Source: Micropterus salmoides (lineage: Eukaryota; Chordata; Actinopteri; Centrarchiformes; Centrarchidae). Taken from it: a stretch of 64,000 bases of DNA. Shown piece by piece: positions 1-12,400 of the stretch. Each line of letters starts with the position of its first letter. Position 1 is the first letter of the stretch. The stretch covers positions 3,221,429-3,285,428 of the forward strand of contig NW_024041373.1 in the NCBI RefSeq assembly GCF_014851395.1, in the 5' to 3' direction. The notes under the pieces were generated by a model. The model was not told the origin of the DNA and searched no databases. It saw nothing but the letters and a program-made list of their open reading frames with translations. The translations under genes were made by a program, and so were the position numbers.

Positions 1-120
1 GATTTTTTTGTAACGTATTTTACCTTCATATAACCACCTCTTGACTTTGTTTTTATTTTCAAATGTTCTATAGAAATAACATTTATTGTTAATGTTAAAA
101 TTTGGTTTATATGTGATAAA

Positions 121-300
121 GGGAACAGTGGATAAGACCCATGCCTCCGGTGTGGGAGACCTGGCTTTGATTCCCAATGTAACATGTCCACCAGTGTGTC
201 CCTGAGCAAGACACTTAACCCCTCGTTGCTCCAGAGGCGTGCAACCTTTGACACATATAGCAATTGTAAGTCACTTTGGATAAAAGCATCAGCTAAATGA
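121..300 (+). repeat. tRNA-derived SINE, copy 1
   Basis: Short element with a tRNA-like head (GTGGATAAGACC resembling an A box; CTTTGATTCCC resembling a B box), a body containing CCTGAGCAAGACACTTAACC and CTCCAGAGGCGTGC, and a 3' tail GTAAGTCACTTTGGATAAAA. The same body and tail recur at 24.38-24.56 kb, and the tail matches the LINE 3' end near 4.2 kb. Boundaries are approximate. Confidence 0.8.
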
Positions 301-310
301 CAAATTTTTT

Positions 311-1345
311 GGAGCCATACCCTAAACCCAACAGGAAGTCAGCCATATTGGACTGAATGTGTGAGGATTTTCCATTTACACCCTCCGTATTTTCACGAAC
401 TCCTCCTAGGGATTTGATCAGATTGACTTCAAATGTAGGCTGTGCCATCCCAAGAGCCTTGCGATGTTAAATTGCAAAGCTTTTTTTGATTGATCAAACA
501 GGGTGTCCATGGCGTGGGAGTCAATTTTGATGATTCGCCATGAAAAAGGAAATAATGTGTAAATAGCCTGAACGTGGTCAGATCGGCCCCAAACTTCACA
601 TTTGAGAAGAGTCCCACCCCGAAGACATCTACATGCCAATATCCAGTCGTACTGAAAGCGCCACCTACTGGCAACATGTTTTATTTGTTGCGGTACTCCT
701 CCTAGCAGGATAATCCAATTTGGCTCAAAACTGTCTCAAAAAAGCCTTAAGACCTAGATGATGTAAGGTTGTCAAGCTTGTGAGTTAATGTCAAATGGTG
801 TTGCCATGGCAACACATTATTCACCATGAAACAGGAAGCTGTATTTTGAGAATCTTAGGATGCCTTGAAATCTCACAAAACTTTGCACAGACATCAGAAT
901 GGGTGTTTTCTGTTGTCATGGGGCATGTGTGTGGAAAAACTGGTCTATAGCGCCCCCTACAAGATTTCAAAGGAGCAGCCCCAGCTGTCTGTTACACCTA
1001 GAGCTACCAAATTTTGTAAGCACATGTAGAATGCTGGGACTCAAAGAAAAGTCTCTTGGAGCCATATGCTAAACCCAACAGGAAGTCAGCCATATTGAAT
1101 TGAATGTCTGATCTTCCTCCATTTATAGGTACCGTACTACTGTACAAACTCCTTCTACAGCTTTAACCCGATGGACTTCAAATGTGGACAGCCTGTCCTT
1201 ACGGGCCTTGTGATGGTAAATTGCTTTTTTCGATTGATTAAACGGTGTGTCCATGGCGTGGCGTTCAATTTTGATGATTTGCCATGAAAAAGGAAGGAGC
1301 ATGTAAATGGACTAAACATGGTCAGATCTGTCCCAAAATCACATG
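311..1345. repeat. Direct repeat of a ~747-bp unit (first unit plus partial second)
   Basis: The block starting GGAGCCATACCCTAAACCCA at 311 recurs at 1058 as GGAGCCATATGCTAAACCCA. Both run through GGAAGTCAGCCATATTG, GACTTCAAATGT, TGTCCATGGCGTGG and TTTTGATGATT. The second unit is incomplete by about 1345. Further pieces resume at 1400-1450, 1672-1709 and 2090-2130. Short reading frames on the minus strand come from the repeat and have no recognisable domain. Confidence 0.85.
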
Positions 1346-1709
1346 TCAACCCCTAAGAGACTTAAGCCTAGTTCACACTACACGGTTTTTAGCCCGATTA
1401 CATGTCAATATCCAGTCATAGTGATAGCGACACTTACTGCCATCAGGAAAGGACATGTTTCAAACTTTGTTTTGGTCCCTTCATTTACCCCACGTGGAGC
1501 CTTAGGGACAAAAAACGTCCATCGATCATGTTTTTACCCAACATAGCACCTTAAGGACCAAAATGTCCATAGTGAGGAATATATGCTCCACACTTTGAAT
1601 TGAATAAGTAACTGACACATCAACCACACACTGTCAGATATTTCCCCACTTCACCTGTGTGATATGTGCTGTGTTAACTTCAAGTCCCGCCCTGAAGACA
1701 TCTACATGA

Positions 1710-2087
1710 CAATAGGTGTGTTCGAGATGACGGCGGCTGACTTTGCCGACTTGATAGTCTAACGTGAGCTGCAGGTGACTGCAGGGGCGGGGAATAAAAA
1801 CGGCTCCGTCAAGTTGGACACATTCTATCTGCGTAAGCTTACTGTGAGCTGAGATCAATGACTGATCTTGCGCCATTTGCAAAGGAAATTGCCAGGCAAA
1901 AGTATGGTTCCAACTTCAGTCAGGGAAAAGCAAGACTCTGCCTGCAGCCGCCTTGCTCCCGCGAGGTTTTAATGTCACGTTTTGCAGCGCCGGCACACAC
2001 AATTTCTAACCAGCATACCTTATATGTTAAGTCCAGCATGCATCACATTATGTCAGTGCTGCGCAGCATGAAGTCAAACGCACCTAT
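1710..2087. mobile_element. Probable non-autonomous TIR element inserted in the repeat unit
   Basis: It interrupts a third piece of the 747-bp repeat: GAAGACATCTACATGACAAT ends on the left and CATAGTGATAGCACCACCAA resumes on the right. Its ends are inverted (AGGTGTGTTCGA on the left, reverse complement of the right end AGGTGCGTTTGA). A clean target-site duplication cannot be read, so the class is unassigned. Confidence 0.5.
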
Positions 2088-2134
2088 AATCCAATCATAG
2101 TGATAGCACCACCAACTGGCAAAAGGAAGAGACA

Positions 2135-3278
2135 TGCTTCATACTGAGATGTACTATTCAACGGCTGTGCTTAACTCCCTTCAAAATGACAGAACGCACA
2201 ACGAATACACGGATGCAGCACACCCTGACTTGAAGGATGTCCCTTCAAACCAACCAAAATCGCAAACCACGATCCTCCGCGGCCGGTGGAGGGTGGGCTC
2301 GGTAGCGGTGTATATTGTAGGCTATTTGTATTAACAGTAGGTTAATGTATGTCATTTTCCACCTTATAGTTTAGTGTTTATTTACTTGAATCTGCTCCTC
2401 TGCTCTTCTCCACACACTCACACACCTAGCCTGCATCTCTGGTCTCTCACGGCAAACACGCAGGCTGGGTCCGCCTCTTTTTGCCTCTCTCTGCCTGTAT
2501 GTGTCTCAGCTGACTTTCTCCATCAGCAGTACGTTTCATAAAGTCGCCGTGTTTGTTTAATAAACTCACCAGTGACTGAGTTTTCAAGTGTGCCGCATGT
2601 GGATCAAAAGTGAAACTCAATGTTAGTGAGTGACATCTGCAGTGGTGTGTTCACTGTCGCTCCGTAATGTAACATTTGCTGCATGTCCGTCGACATAATA
2701 CCAGATAACCTCTCCCTCCCAGTTTCTCTGCAAAATGCTAAAGCTGGTTGCCAAATATACTTTGGCAGGTGCAACTATACCTGTCCGGCCCACCCAAGTA
2801 GAGTATATGTTGAAAACATATGCAAGCTGTAGGCCTATTTTTTGTAAATATTACACCTTATTAACCCCTTTTCTTGGTGTTAAACAATACCAAGAAACCA
2901 GGAGATTGTTGGTGAAGGCCAACCAAGAGCTGGCATTGAGGTGTCATTTGACTCCATTTGTTCGCTATTGGTAAGTAATTACATCATCTTTTTCTGTGTG
3001 CATGTTTTGTCAGCTGTTGGGGGGCTCGGCTTTTCTTAGATAAAAGTAGGGGGGGCGCCAAGGAAGTAGAAGACGACGACAGGGGAAATTCAATGTTTTC
3101 ACTCTGTTATTATTATACACACAGGTCCGAAATACACACATGCACAAACAGGACCTATACACATGCATTCAGGTATGGAGAGATGTCGTAGTGAGGGGGG
3201 GTGGGGCTGCTGGGTGCCACGTAGTTGACGCCCCGAGTATTCATTCATGTGTGAGGATGTGCGTGTGTCTCAGCTGAC
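2135..3278. other. Non-coding stretch downstream of gbf1 exon 28
   Basis: AT-moderate sequence with no recognisable gene. I looked on both strands for the next gbf1 exons (the KCVESLSFIVRDAAH region) and found none. Contains a G-rich patch near 3196-3215 and short ORFs without similarity. Confidence 0.6.
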
Positions 3279-3436
3279 CATGAGCCATCCACTGCTTGCT
3301 ACATCCACGTCTGTTGTGGAGCGAGGGATCCTGGACTTGCTGTGCTCAGTGTAGACTTCTGAGTCAGATGTGTAGCCACGGTCTACACTCACTTCACTGG
3401 GATGATGAGATGACAGCTCACTATCTGACTGGGCTC
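3279..3436 (-). CDS. gbf1: gbf1 exon 28, last visible (serine-rich linker)
   Basis: Encodes GAQSDSELSSHHPSEVSVDR, GYTSDSEVYTEHSKSR and a terminal DVASSGWLM, matching the human GAQSDSELPSYHQ to SGWLV region. Acceptor gtctccag is clear. The donor (gtcagc after CTCATG) is weak and the 3' border is the least certain of all exons. Frame continues only Val-Ser before a stop, so a splice near here is required. The following exons were not found in the remaining 3.3 kb. Confidence 0.88.
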
Positions 3437-6400
3437 CTGGAGACACAAAGCAGGCCAAAACAATCTAAAACTGTTAACTTTGAATAACTGAAAACTAGTA
3501 AGACAAAAATCTGTTTTTAAATAATGTCACTTTTTCATTCTCAGTTTATTCTCTAGTTGTTGTTTGGTGAACGTTTAACAGCTTGTCTTACATCAAAAAC
3601 AACAACTTTGAACAACTTTTGGGACAATCACTTTAAAGCAAGCTCCTCTTACAATTCAAAGGTATTTTTCAAATCCTTTCCAAATCTTTCAGGGGATGAC
3701 ATGCACCTAAACATAAACTAAACTGTAAAGAGCTGAAGGAAATGCATCAAGAGAAAAAAATCCATATTTTAATATGAAGAATTCATTATTACCGATAATG
3801 GGCTTGTCCTAAGTTTAATATGGGCTCATCAGTGTAAAATCACCAGGTGTTGCCAACCTGACCCACGTCAAGATTCTGACAGAAATACTAAACCTGTGTC
3901 ATTGTCGGTAGTGATGGAGGTGAGCTGGAAAGAGGCAGGAGGTTTTACTCCGGCGCCGATGCACTCCAGAAGGGAGAAGAGTGTGTACCAGTCGTCTGTG
4001 CAGTGGATGTTGGCTGCGTTAGTCTTCAACAGCTCATGAAGGCCGTAGGCCACCTCCCTGCTGACCCGGGACAAGACATGAGGTTTCATCATCAGCAGGC
4101 GACGCAAAGAGAGGAGAACCTGCGGGGGAACAGGAAGACACAGAACATCATGGCAACCAAAAGAAAACAGAATACGTGGTCAGTGTTGGACACGTGAGGC
4201 TTTATATTACATTTACTCATTTGGCAGACGCTTTTATCCAAAGCGACTTACATTTGAGGAACAACATACAAGCATTAACATAGCATAAAATACAGCACAA
4301 GATCTGCAACTGACAATACATATTAATAAAAGCAGCAATAAATGCTAGTAAGCGCTAATGGAACATATTGCATCAATGGGGTAAATACCTAGGGAAAGAA
4401 GTTGGAGTTAACAAAAAGTGCAATCAATAAGAGGTAATTGTAGGGGATAGAGGAAGAAGAGCACAGGAAGTGCATGTTAGATGTTAGGAGTTAGAAGTGT
4501 TATAAGAGGAAGTGTTCTCGGAAGAGATGAGTTTTCAAGAGGTTCTTGAAGTTAGAGAGGGACGCCCCTGCTCTGATGGCATGTGGTAGCTCGTTCCACC
4601 ATCGTGGTGTCACAGGTGAGAACAGCCGGGACTGGGATTGCTTTGTGTGAAGGGATGGCAGAACCAGGCGGCGTTCGTTGGAGAAGCGTAGTGGCCGAGA
4701 AGGAACGTAAACTTGTATTATGGAGTTTAAGTAGATGGGTGCAGACCCAGTAGTCACTATGTATGCAAGCATTAGTGACTTGAACCTGATTCTGGAGGCC
4801 ACGGGTAGCCAGTGGAGGTTACACAGCAATGGAGTGACATGCGTCCTTTTGGGCTGATCAAAAACCAGACGCGCTTCTGCGTTCTGAACCATTTGTAGGG
4901 GTTGCACCACACAAGCTGGAAGACCCACTAAGAAGGCATTGCAGTAGTCGAGGCGAGAGGTAACCATGGCCTGTACCAGAAGCTGCCACCCAGCTTCTGG
5001 GTAGGGCCTGATTTTTCTGATGTTATATAGCGCAAAGCGGCACGACTGAGAGACAGTAGCAACATGGTCTGAAAAGGACAGCTGGTCATCAATCATGACA
5101 TCCAAGTTTCTCACCACCCTTGTTGGAGTGATGTTTGAGGAGCCAATTTGAAGTTTGATGTTATGGTGGATAGATTGTTTGGCTGGAATAACCAAGAGTT
5201 CAGTCTTAGAGAGGTTTAGTTGAAGGTGGCAAGCCTTCATCCATGCATATATGCCCGAGAGACAGTCCGTGATCCGCGCCGAGGCTTGCCTGGCGGGAAG
5301 GATAGGTAGAGTTGCGTATCGTCTGTGTAGCAGTGGTAAGAGAAGCCGTGCAAGCGAATGATTGGCCCCAGCGAGGTGGTGTGAATTGAGAAGAGAAGGG
5401 GCCCTAGCACTGAGCCTTGGGGTAACCCTGTGGAGAGGCAATGGGAGGAGGATAATTGTCCTTGCCACAAAACATTGTAGGAACACCCCGAGAGATAGGA
5501 TTCGAACCACAGGAGTGCTTTACTTGAGATGCACATTGCTGAGAGTGCGGATAGGAGGATCATTTGATTGACTGTGTCAAAGGCAGCTGATAGGTCAAGC
5601 AGGATAAGAACCGAGGACTGGGCTGCAGCTTTAGCTGACCTTAAGGCTTCTGTTACGGACAAAAGAGCCAGTAGAGTTGCCACTCTTAAAACCAGACCGA
5701 TATGGATCTAGGAGGTCATTCCTTGAGAGGAATTCTGAGACCTGTTTGAATACTGCCCGTTCGATAGTTTTGGATAAAAATGGTAAAAGAGAAACTGGCC
5801 AACATAAGTTGGATCGAGTGAGGGCTGTTTAAGCAAGGGTGTAACCTGAGCCCTTTTAAAAGTGGTCGGAAGAGTGAAGTGCCATTGTCCTGGGAGGGTA
5901 GAGGAACAGATGCAGTAGGACTGCTACATGGTTTTCCTGCACGGCTCACACAGTGGGAGCTGACCAGGGGTGAAATAGAACGGTTGATTTTGAGAGATTT
6001 AGAGAATTGGCTAGTTATAGCCGCCACTTTGCCTGTGAAGAAGGCAGCAAAGATATCAGCAGACAAGTTTGTGGGTGGAAGAGGTGGAAGAGGATTTAGT
6101 AGCGTTTTAAAAGTGGAAAATAATTTCCTTGAGTCAGTGGCACTGCTTTTTCTGTCATTACAGAACGCAGTTTTGGCAGCACTTATGCTTGTTGAGAAGG
6201 AGAATAGGAGCAGTTGGTAGCCCTTAAGGTTGGCAGGGCCATTTTCTTTCAGCAGCTCTGAGATCAGTGCGGAGCCCACGGATGGTATCAGTTAGGCATG
6301 GGTGGGACTGGTTCGGGTAGGCAGGCTTGGTGGAAGGAAGACTGTTGAGTTTGATTTGTCCAAGTTAATGTTCATGTCACCGAGGACAAGTAATAGTAGT

Positions 6401-9400
6401 AGTAAGCTGAGCCAGAGATGCACTTCCTCCTGAAAAAAACATTGAATGAAACAAGGAACCTTTACTAAAATTTTACTCTGTCATCTCTGAAAATGAAAAC
6501 TGCTGGGAGGATATCCTGTACCATTTCAGCTAGCTGTAATCTTCATTTCCATGGTGAATATAAAAGTAGTGATTTGGGGAGTTTTAAGGATTGGCTGATA
6601 TAACAAAACGTCAATGCTTGTGAATCATCTAGTTTCAAAATCAGTTGGGCTGAACACTACTCTTACAGAGAGGCCCAATTGTGAACTTCTCTGATATTCC
6701 TGACTCTAGAATATATTTGCCAGAAAAAGCCTCAAATTCATAAAATGTCATTCACATTTCCATGTTTTCTCTTTAACCTTTTTGTCTTTATTACTCAGTA
6801 TATTTTAAGGGCTACATTCATGGTCACAAACATTGTCCTTCCCTAAGCAATCATTTCTGAAATAAATATGTAAAAAGTTGTTTATATAAAAGGCATGGAG
6901 GATTTCTGCTGTAATTCCATTAATAACTGACTTGACATAGAAACATGCACCACTCAAATCATTTGTGAGAACAGGCTAGTGTGATTTAAAATAGCATGTG
7001 ACAAAGTAGAAAACAATTACAATAATGAGTCATGGAGAGTTTAATCACAACAACCTTTCTAAAAGCATTAATTAACAAAAACAATGTTGAGATGTATTAG
7101 ATCATGGGGCTTAAATGTAGGCCAACCTCCTAATCTGAGGTCAGGTCAGCATTAAATTACGTGCTTATCAGTACACAATCTACATCATCTCACAAAGTCT
7201 TTTGTTTAGACAAGAGGGAGGACTTTTCCTTACATTAGTGTGAAGCAGGTGTTCCAATTGTAAAAGTAGGGTGGACACAAAACCTCAACACCTGTAATTC
7301 TGAGATCATCAAAGTAAACATAATAACATGCTTCATCCATATTGTCAGTGACCCCCTGACTTAAAAGACTGAAGGTAAGAATAGCTTAGTGACTGGTGAA
7401 ACATGTTTTAAACTCAAAGCAGAACATCAACTGCACCTGCACCTGTCTGAGTGTGTCCCATTTCTGGTTGTTGTGCCATTAAAATATTCACCTGTTAGAA
7501 GGCAAGACTGTATATTTGTCCACAATTCAAACAAACCCCCCCCACTATTGTCTTCGTCCTTTTCTCTATGGAGTATTTTCTGGCAGCATGAATGTGTAAT
7601 ACTAACATGGCTATCCTCTAGCTAAAGCACCAATCAGCTGTGTGGTTTTAAGCTGACCTTTCAATCTAACCAATGGGACAGTCTGTTGATCTGACATTAT
7701 TATCTTGGCCTGTGAACTCTGCTGCAGTGTGTTTGTGTCCAGGTATGTCTGTGTTTGATGTACCTGAGAGCTAATGTCTTCTCGTCGTAGCAATCGAATT
7801 GCGAGTCTAAGGAGTCCCACCACAGCCCTCTCCACTAGGAAGCAGCTCTCACTGGCATGGACGCAAAGATGGCAGAGGCGGTCACACACTGTCTGCCACA
7901 CACATGCTACCCGGTCTCTACACAGAAACAGAGAACGACATGTTCTTTTGGTTACAAATGACTAAAAAGTCACTGTGCTGTGAAGGTATCACTGACAGAT
8001 TCTCCTTCCTACCGGTTCTCCAGAACAATCCGCAGCAACATCTCCAAGCAGAAGGCCGCATCCTCTTCATCATAAGTCTCTTCATCTGGCGTGACTGATA
8101 TCAGAGCCTGAGGAGGAGAATCTAGTTTGATTTGTTGTCTTTGTGGATGAACTATGAGCTAATAAACAGAATCACTGTGATATTGTGCTAACAACAGTCA
8201 CTTCCGGGTAGATGACCGGAAGTTGATTTGATCAACAATTTCTTTCATTTATATCTAGTTAAGCACGGTGGTCTGACCCATCTGACGTTTCTGCTGTTTT
8301 GGGTAAGCTAAAGCTTTCATTTTCTGAGCGTAACCGGTAAATGAGGTGTCCAAGCTAACGTTAGTGCTTTTAATGAGACTGTGAAAACTGCTTCTATTAG
8401 ATGCATTTATCCAAACTAGCCTGCAAGAACTTTGAGCAAATACTTCTACCCAGGCAGTTAAAATCACGAAGTCAATACACGAAAAGACGAGTATAAGCTA
8501 TATATATATAAAAAATTGGATCGCTAAATTGAATAATGAATTCTAAAGTAGTGTATTGCGCACTTTTAATTTAAATGTACTGCTATATACAGAAAAGTGC
8601 AATAACATGTGCAAACACTTTAAACAAATTACAAGCACTATTCCCTTTACACTTTGCTATGGCATTTGATCGCTTGTCTTGCTTTTGTTTATCTACTTCT
8701 CCCACACGCCGCATCCAGCGTAGTCTGCCGAAGCCTCCCTCCACTGCTTGTTTGGGTGGGTGAATCACAGGCTGATCAACATCCTGCCCCTCCTGTGACC
8801 CATGGTTTGACTGTATGTGTATTCAGAGCCAGTGAGCAACGGACTTTCAAAATAATAATAATAAAAACTGTGTTAACATGTCGGCGTAATAATAACGCGT
8901 TAGTCTGCCCAGCTCTAATATTATATTCATACCGTAATAAATATTACGGCATACATTTTTTAAATCATAGGAAATGTTAGCCAGAAATATTAATAACCTT
9001 CATTAGCTCCTGTAGAGACTCCAGCTGTAGGAATTTACTCTCTGTTATCAGCTTTTCTGGGTCACATTGCTAGAAAGAAAGAAATAGAAAAGTCAGTGAT
9101 GTTGACACATTTTACACAGAGAAACAGACCTGAAGAGGTGATGAGAATCCACAAAAATTCTATTGCTTTAACAGAGTATACAAAGTACTACTGTCAAATG
9201 CAAAAGCTTGAAACAGCTCAAGTACTTTAGAAGCAATGTAAAAATAGAACTAAAGAACTAGGTAGAACACAGGTAAAGCTAGTCTATAATACAACTATAG
9301 TTCTATTTACACTTTCTTTATATTTTGATTTGGATATTTAGGTTAGACAAGGCATTGGACAAATAATGCAGTCATTAAAACAAACCACAAAAACCTTCAC

Positions 9401-12400
9401 TATCCATGCTTTTATTTGCATGAAAGAAAGTAACAGAACTATACATGGTAACGATAAAATTTTTACAGGTTGGTCAATTCCTAATACTTTCCTACATACG
9501 TTTACTTTAAAGAACAAACATGTCCAGTTGCAGTCTTGAGAGAAAGTCATTCTGTCAAAATGGTGTATTTCCAATCATCAGTTGAGTGTATTTCAGGCTT
9601 TAGCCAGAAAGTTTTAATCTATTTCTGGACAGACTAGTAATTACAGGTACTCAGGTATTTCAAATTAATAGTGATCATGCATCAAGAAACCTGCTGACAG
9701 CATGAGACCTCTAATGACTATAAAATGTATTTATTTAAAAAATTGTAACATGAGGATACCATAACAGATACATGTTTTAAATTAAAAACATTTTAATTAA
9801 TTTTACCATCTTAACTCAGAACTTCCGATAGTGTTGAGTGTTGAACTCTATCAGTCTCTTCTTATCTGTGGGACAGTCTATCAGTACCTTTATGCAGAGG
9901 ATGGCGGCCTGCTTCGCCTCCTGGTTTTCCGTGGACGGCCCTCTGAGTCCTGACTGCTCAGCTCCACTCAGCGTCAACCAGTTGACAAAGCTCAACACTG
10001 CCGACTCACCTCTGACAGTAACAGAGGAAGAAAGGTTTCACTTTTGGCCCTCTTGGTCAGGATTACTTAGTACTTAATGAAAGGGAAGGGGGCTAGAGTC
10101 ATGACACAAACAAGAGTGTAGCTATATGTCAAAAATATCATACTGTGATCCCTTGACAACATGATCCTATCAGCTCCTTATGCTACTATATCAACAGAAG
10201 GAAGGTGAGATTTGGGCATACCGATTTGAAGGCGTTTCCTCTCTTTGAAGTGAAATTTTTCCATTTGGCTCCACAAAATCCTCCACCTAAGGCAACAAGG
10301 ATAGAGTCTGAGCACTCAACAGTAGGTGGAAGCAGAACATGTAGCATGGAGTCTCTTTCATCAAACAGAAACTAAAACCCAAAGAGTGAATCTGGAGCAT
10401 TATCACAAAGCAGACAGGATCCAATCACTGGATGGATGGATCAATGGAAAAAGAGTGTTTGGGTTTAGAAATGAAGTCCTGACCTCAACCATGGCTTTGG
10501 GTAGGAGCTCGGCTCTGAACAGCTGTAGCATTGAGTCCATTATGTTCTTCCAGCCCTCCCTCAGGATATTGCCGTGCCGATGTGCGAGGTCAAACACCGT
10601 CTTGGCTGCTCTCTGTGCTTTACTGTTGCTGCCAAACACTGTAGGAAGGTTTTCCACAGACTGCAGAGGGGCCACAACAACACTCAGTGAAGAAACACTT
10701 AGACAGTTCCTGTATGTACATGTCTTTCCTAACACGATCAGGATAGAATACTGTCTACATACTCCACATCATTACTTTCATTAAATTACAGTCTGTGTTA
10801 AATAAATGAATGTCTTTATTGTCCCAGAAGCTAAACTGGGTTTCCAAGCCTGTACATTCTCGTGATTAGAAATGTCTCTCCCTTAAAAAGAAGTCTTCAT
10901 TACATTAGGTTGCATATGTATGTATGTAAATAGCCAACTGAATAGGATGGCATGGAACTTAATTACATGGAACATATTATAAAATACTGATGATGAATCA
11001 GTGACAATTTAACATTGTCTTTTGCCATTTAATGACATATTCTATTTTACTACAACAAAAGATGTAAAAAGAAAAGAAACATGAGCTTGGTATAAGTAAC
11101 AATGAATGGTCCTTTTTCTGTTAGGTAGCAGTGTCTGTCTGTGTATTGTTCATATGTATATTGGTGTGCATGCATGTAGATGTGTTTTGTTTTTTTAAAT
11201 TTTTTTGTTGTTGCTGTTGTATTTTTTGTGATAATTATTTGAGCTCTACTCACCGAAGGATTGGGTTTAGGAGAGGAAGAGGTATGACGATGCATGTTTT
11301 TTTTTAGATTTTTAAAAAGCAAAATAAAAGAAATCATCTTTCTTTCTATATCTTGCTTTTTCAAAGTCTTCTTAAGTGTAGCATTTTTCGAGTCTTGGCC
11401 AGTAAAGGATGATTATACTGTGCCTTTTTTTAGCTCAGGAGAGCATCTTGTCTTTTTGTTTACGTGAATAATAATTATACTGCAATATGTTAAGCTTTAA
11501 CTACAAACTGAAGTTTGATATCCACAATCTATATAGGTAGGACAAACTGGAGCGCATTAGCTGTGAGTTTGCTTTTTATGAAAGGGCCTCACCTCACTGC
11601 TCAGAGTGGTGAACTTGCAGAGAGAGATGATCAAATTGTCAAAAACATCACTGAAGCCATAGTGAGCAGCTATCATTGCACATTTCCTGCAAAGACAGAA
11701 ACAAATATGACTACACACCTTAACATCTCAGAACAAACCTAACATCATACACCATACTGCATTTTTAATGCTTTTACTGCAACTCTCTGGTATACTGCTG
11801 AACATGGGTAGATGAATTTCATTCAATTTCATCCACCTAAATCTCAGACGCTCAGTTAACAAGTGCAGAGGTTTCTGTGGATGCTTGAGTAGAAATGTGA
11901 CATTGTTCCCAGCAGAGTGGCTTTTCCATTTTCAAAAATTAGAAGCTGAGGCCAATGCCAGCCCAGGGGAGTGCTGTGTTCATTTAAGCAGGTTCAGGAA
12001 AGGCTTGATTCTGTGTCATTGAAATAACCATATTGAATGTATGTTTAAATTCTTATTCAAAGTATCTGCCTTAGCTGCTGAATATTTGGAACTTGTGTAC
12101 CTGAAGCCAGTGATGGCCTTCTGGATGATGTTGTCGTCCAGGCTCTTGTCAAAGACGTAAGATAGGGCAGCGATGGTGGGACCCCAGGTCATGGTGAACA
12201 AGTCATGATCATAGCTGCCAGGTGGCACGTGGAGGAAAACACCCTCAGGTGTGGCGCCGCGGTGTAGCAACAAACTCCATACATAGTTCTCCTTCACCAA
12301 CCCTGTCTGCTCATCTGGCATCACAATCTCCTCATTCCTACAGAGGAGAAACAAAACATCTCAGCTGTAACAACAGCTCACTGACATCAGAATAAAGGCT

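Noticed and set aside
5362..6220. Plus-strand ORFs opposite the LINE.
   Set aside because: Shadows of the minus-strand reverse transcriptase.
9816..9887. Open-frame extension of exon 23 considered as coding.
   Set aside because: GBF1 similarity ends at CIK before gtactg, and exon 24 supplies the expected QCDPEK continuation.
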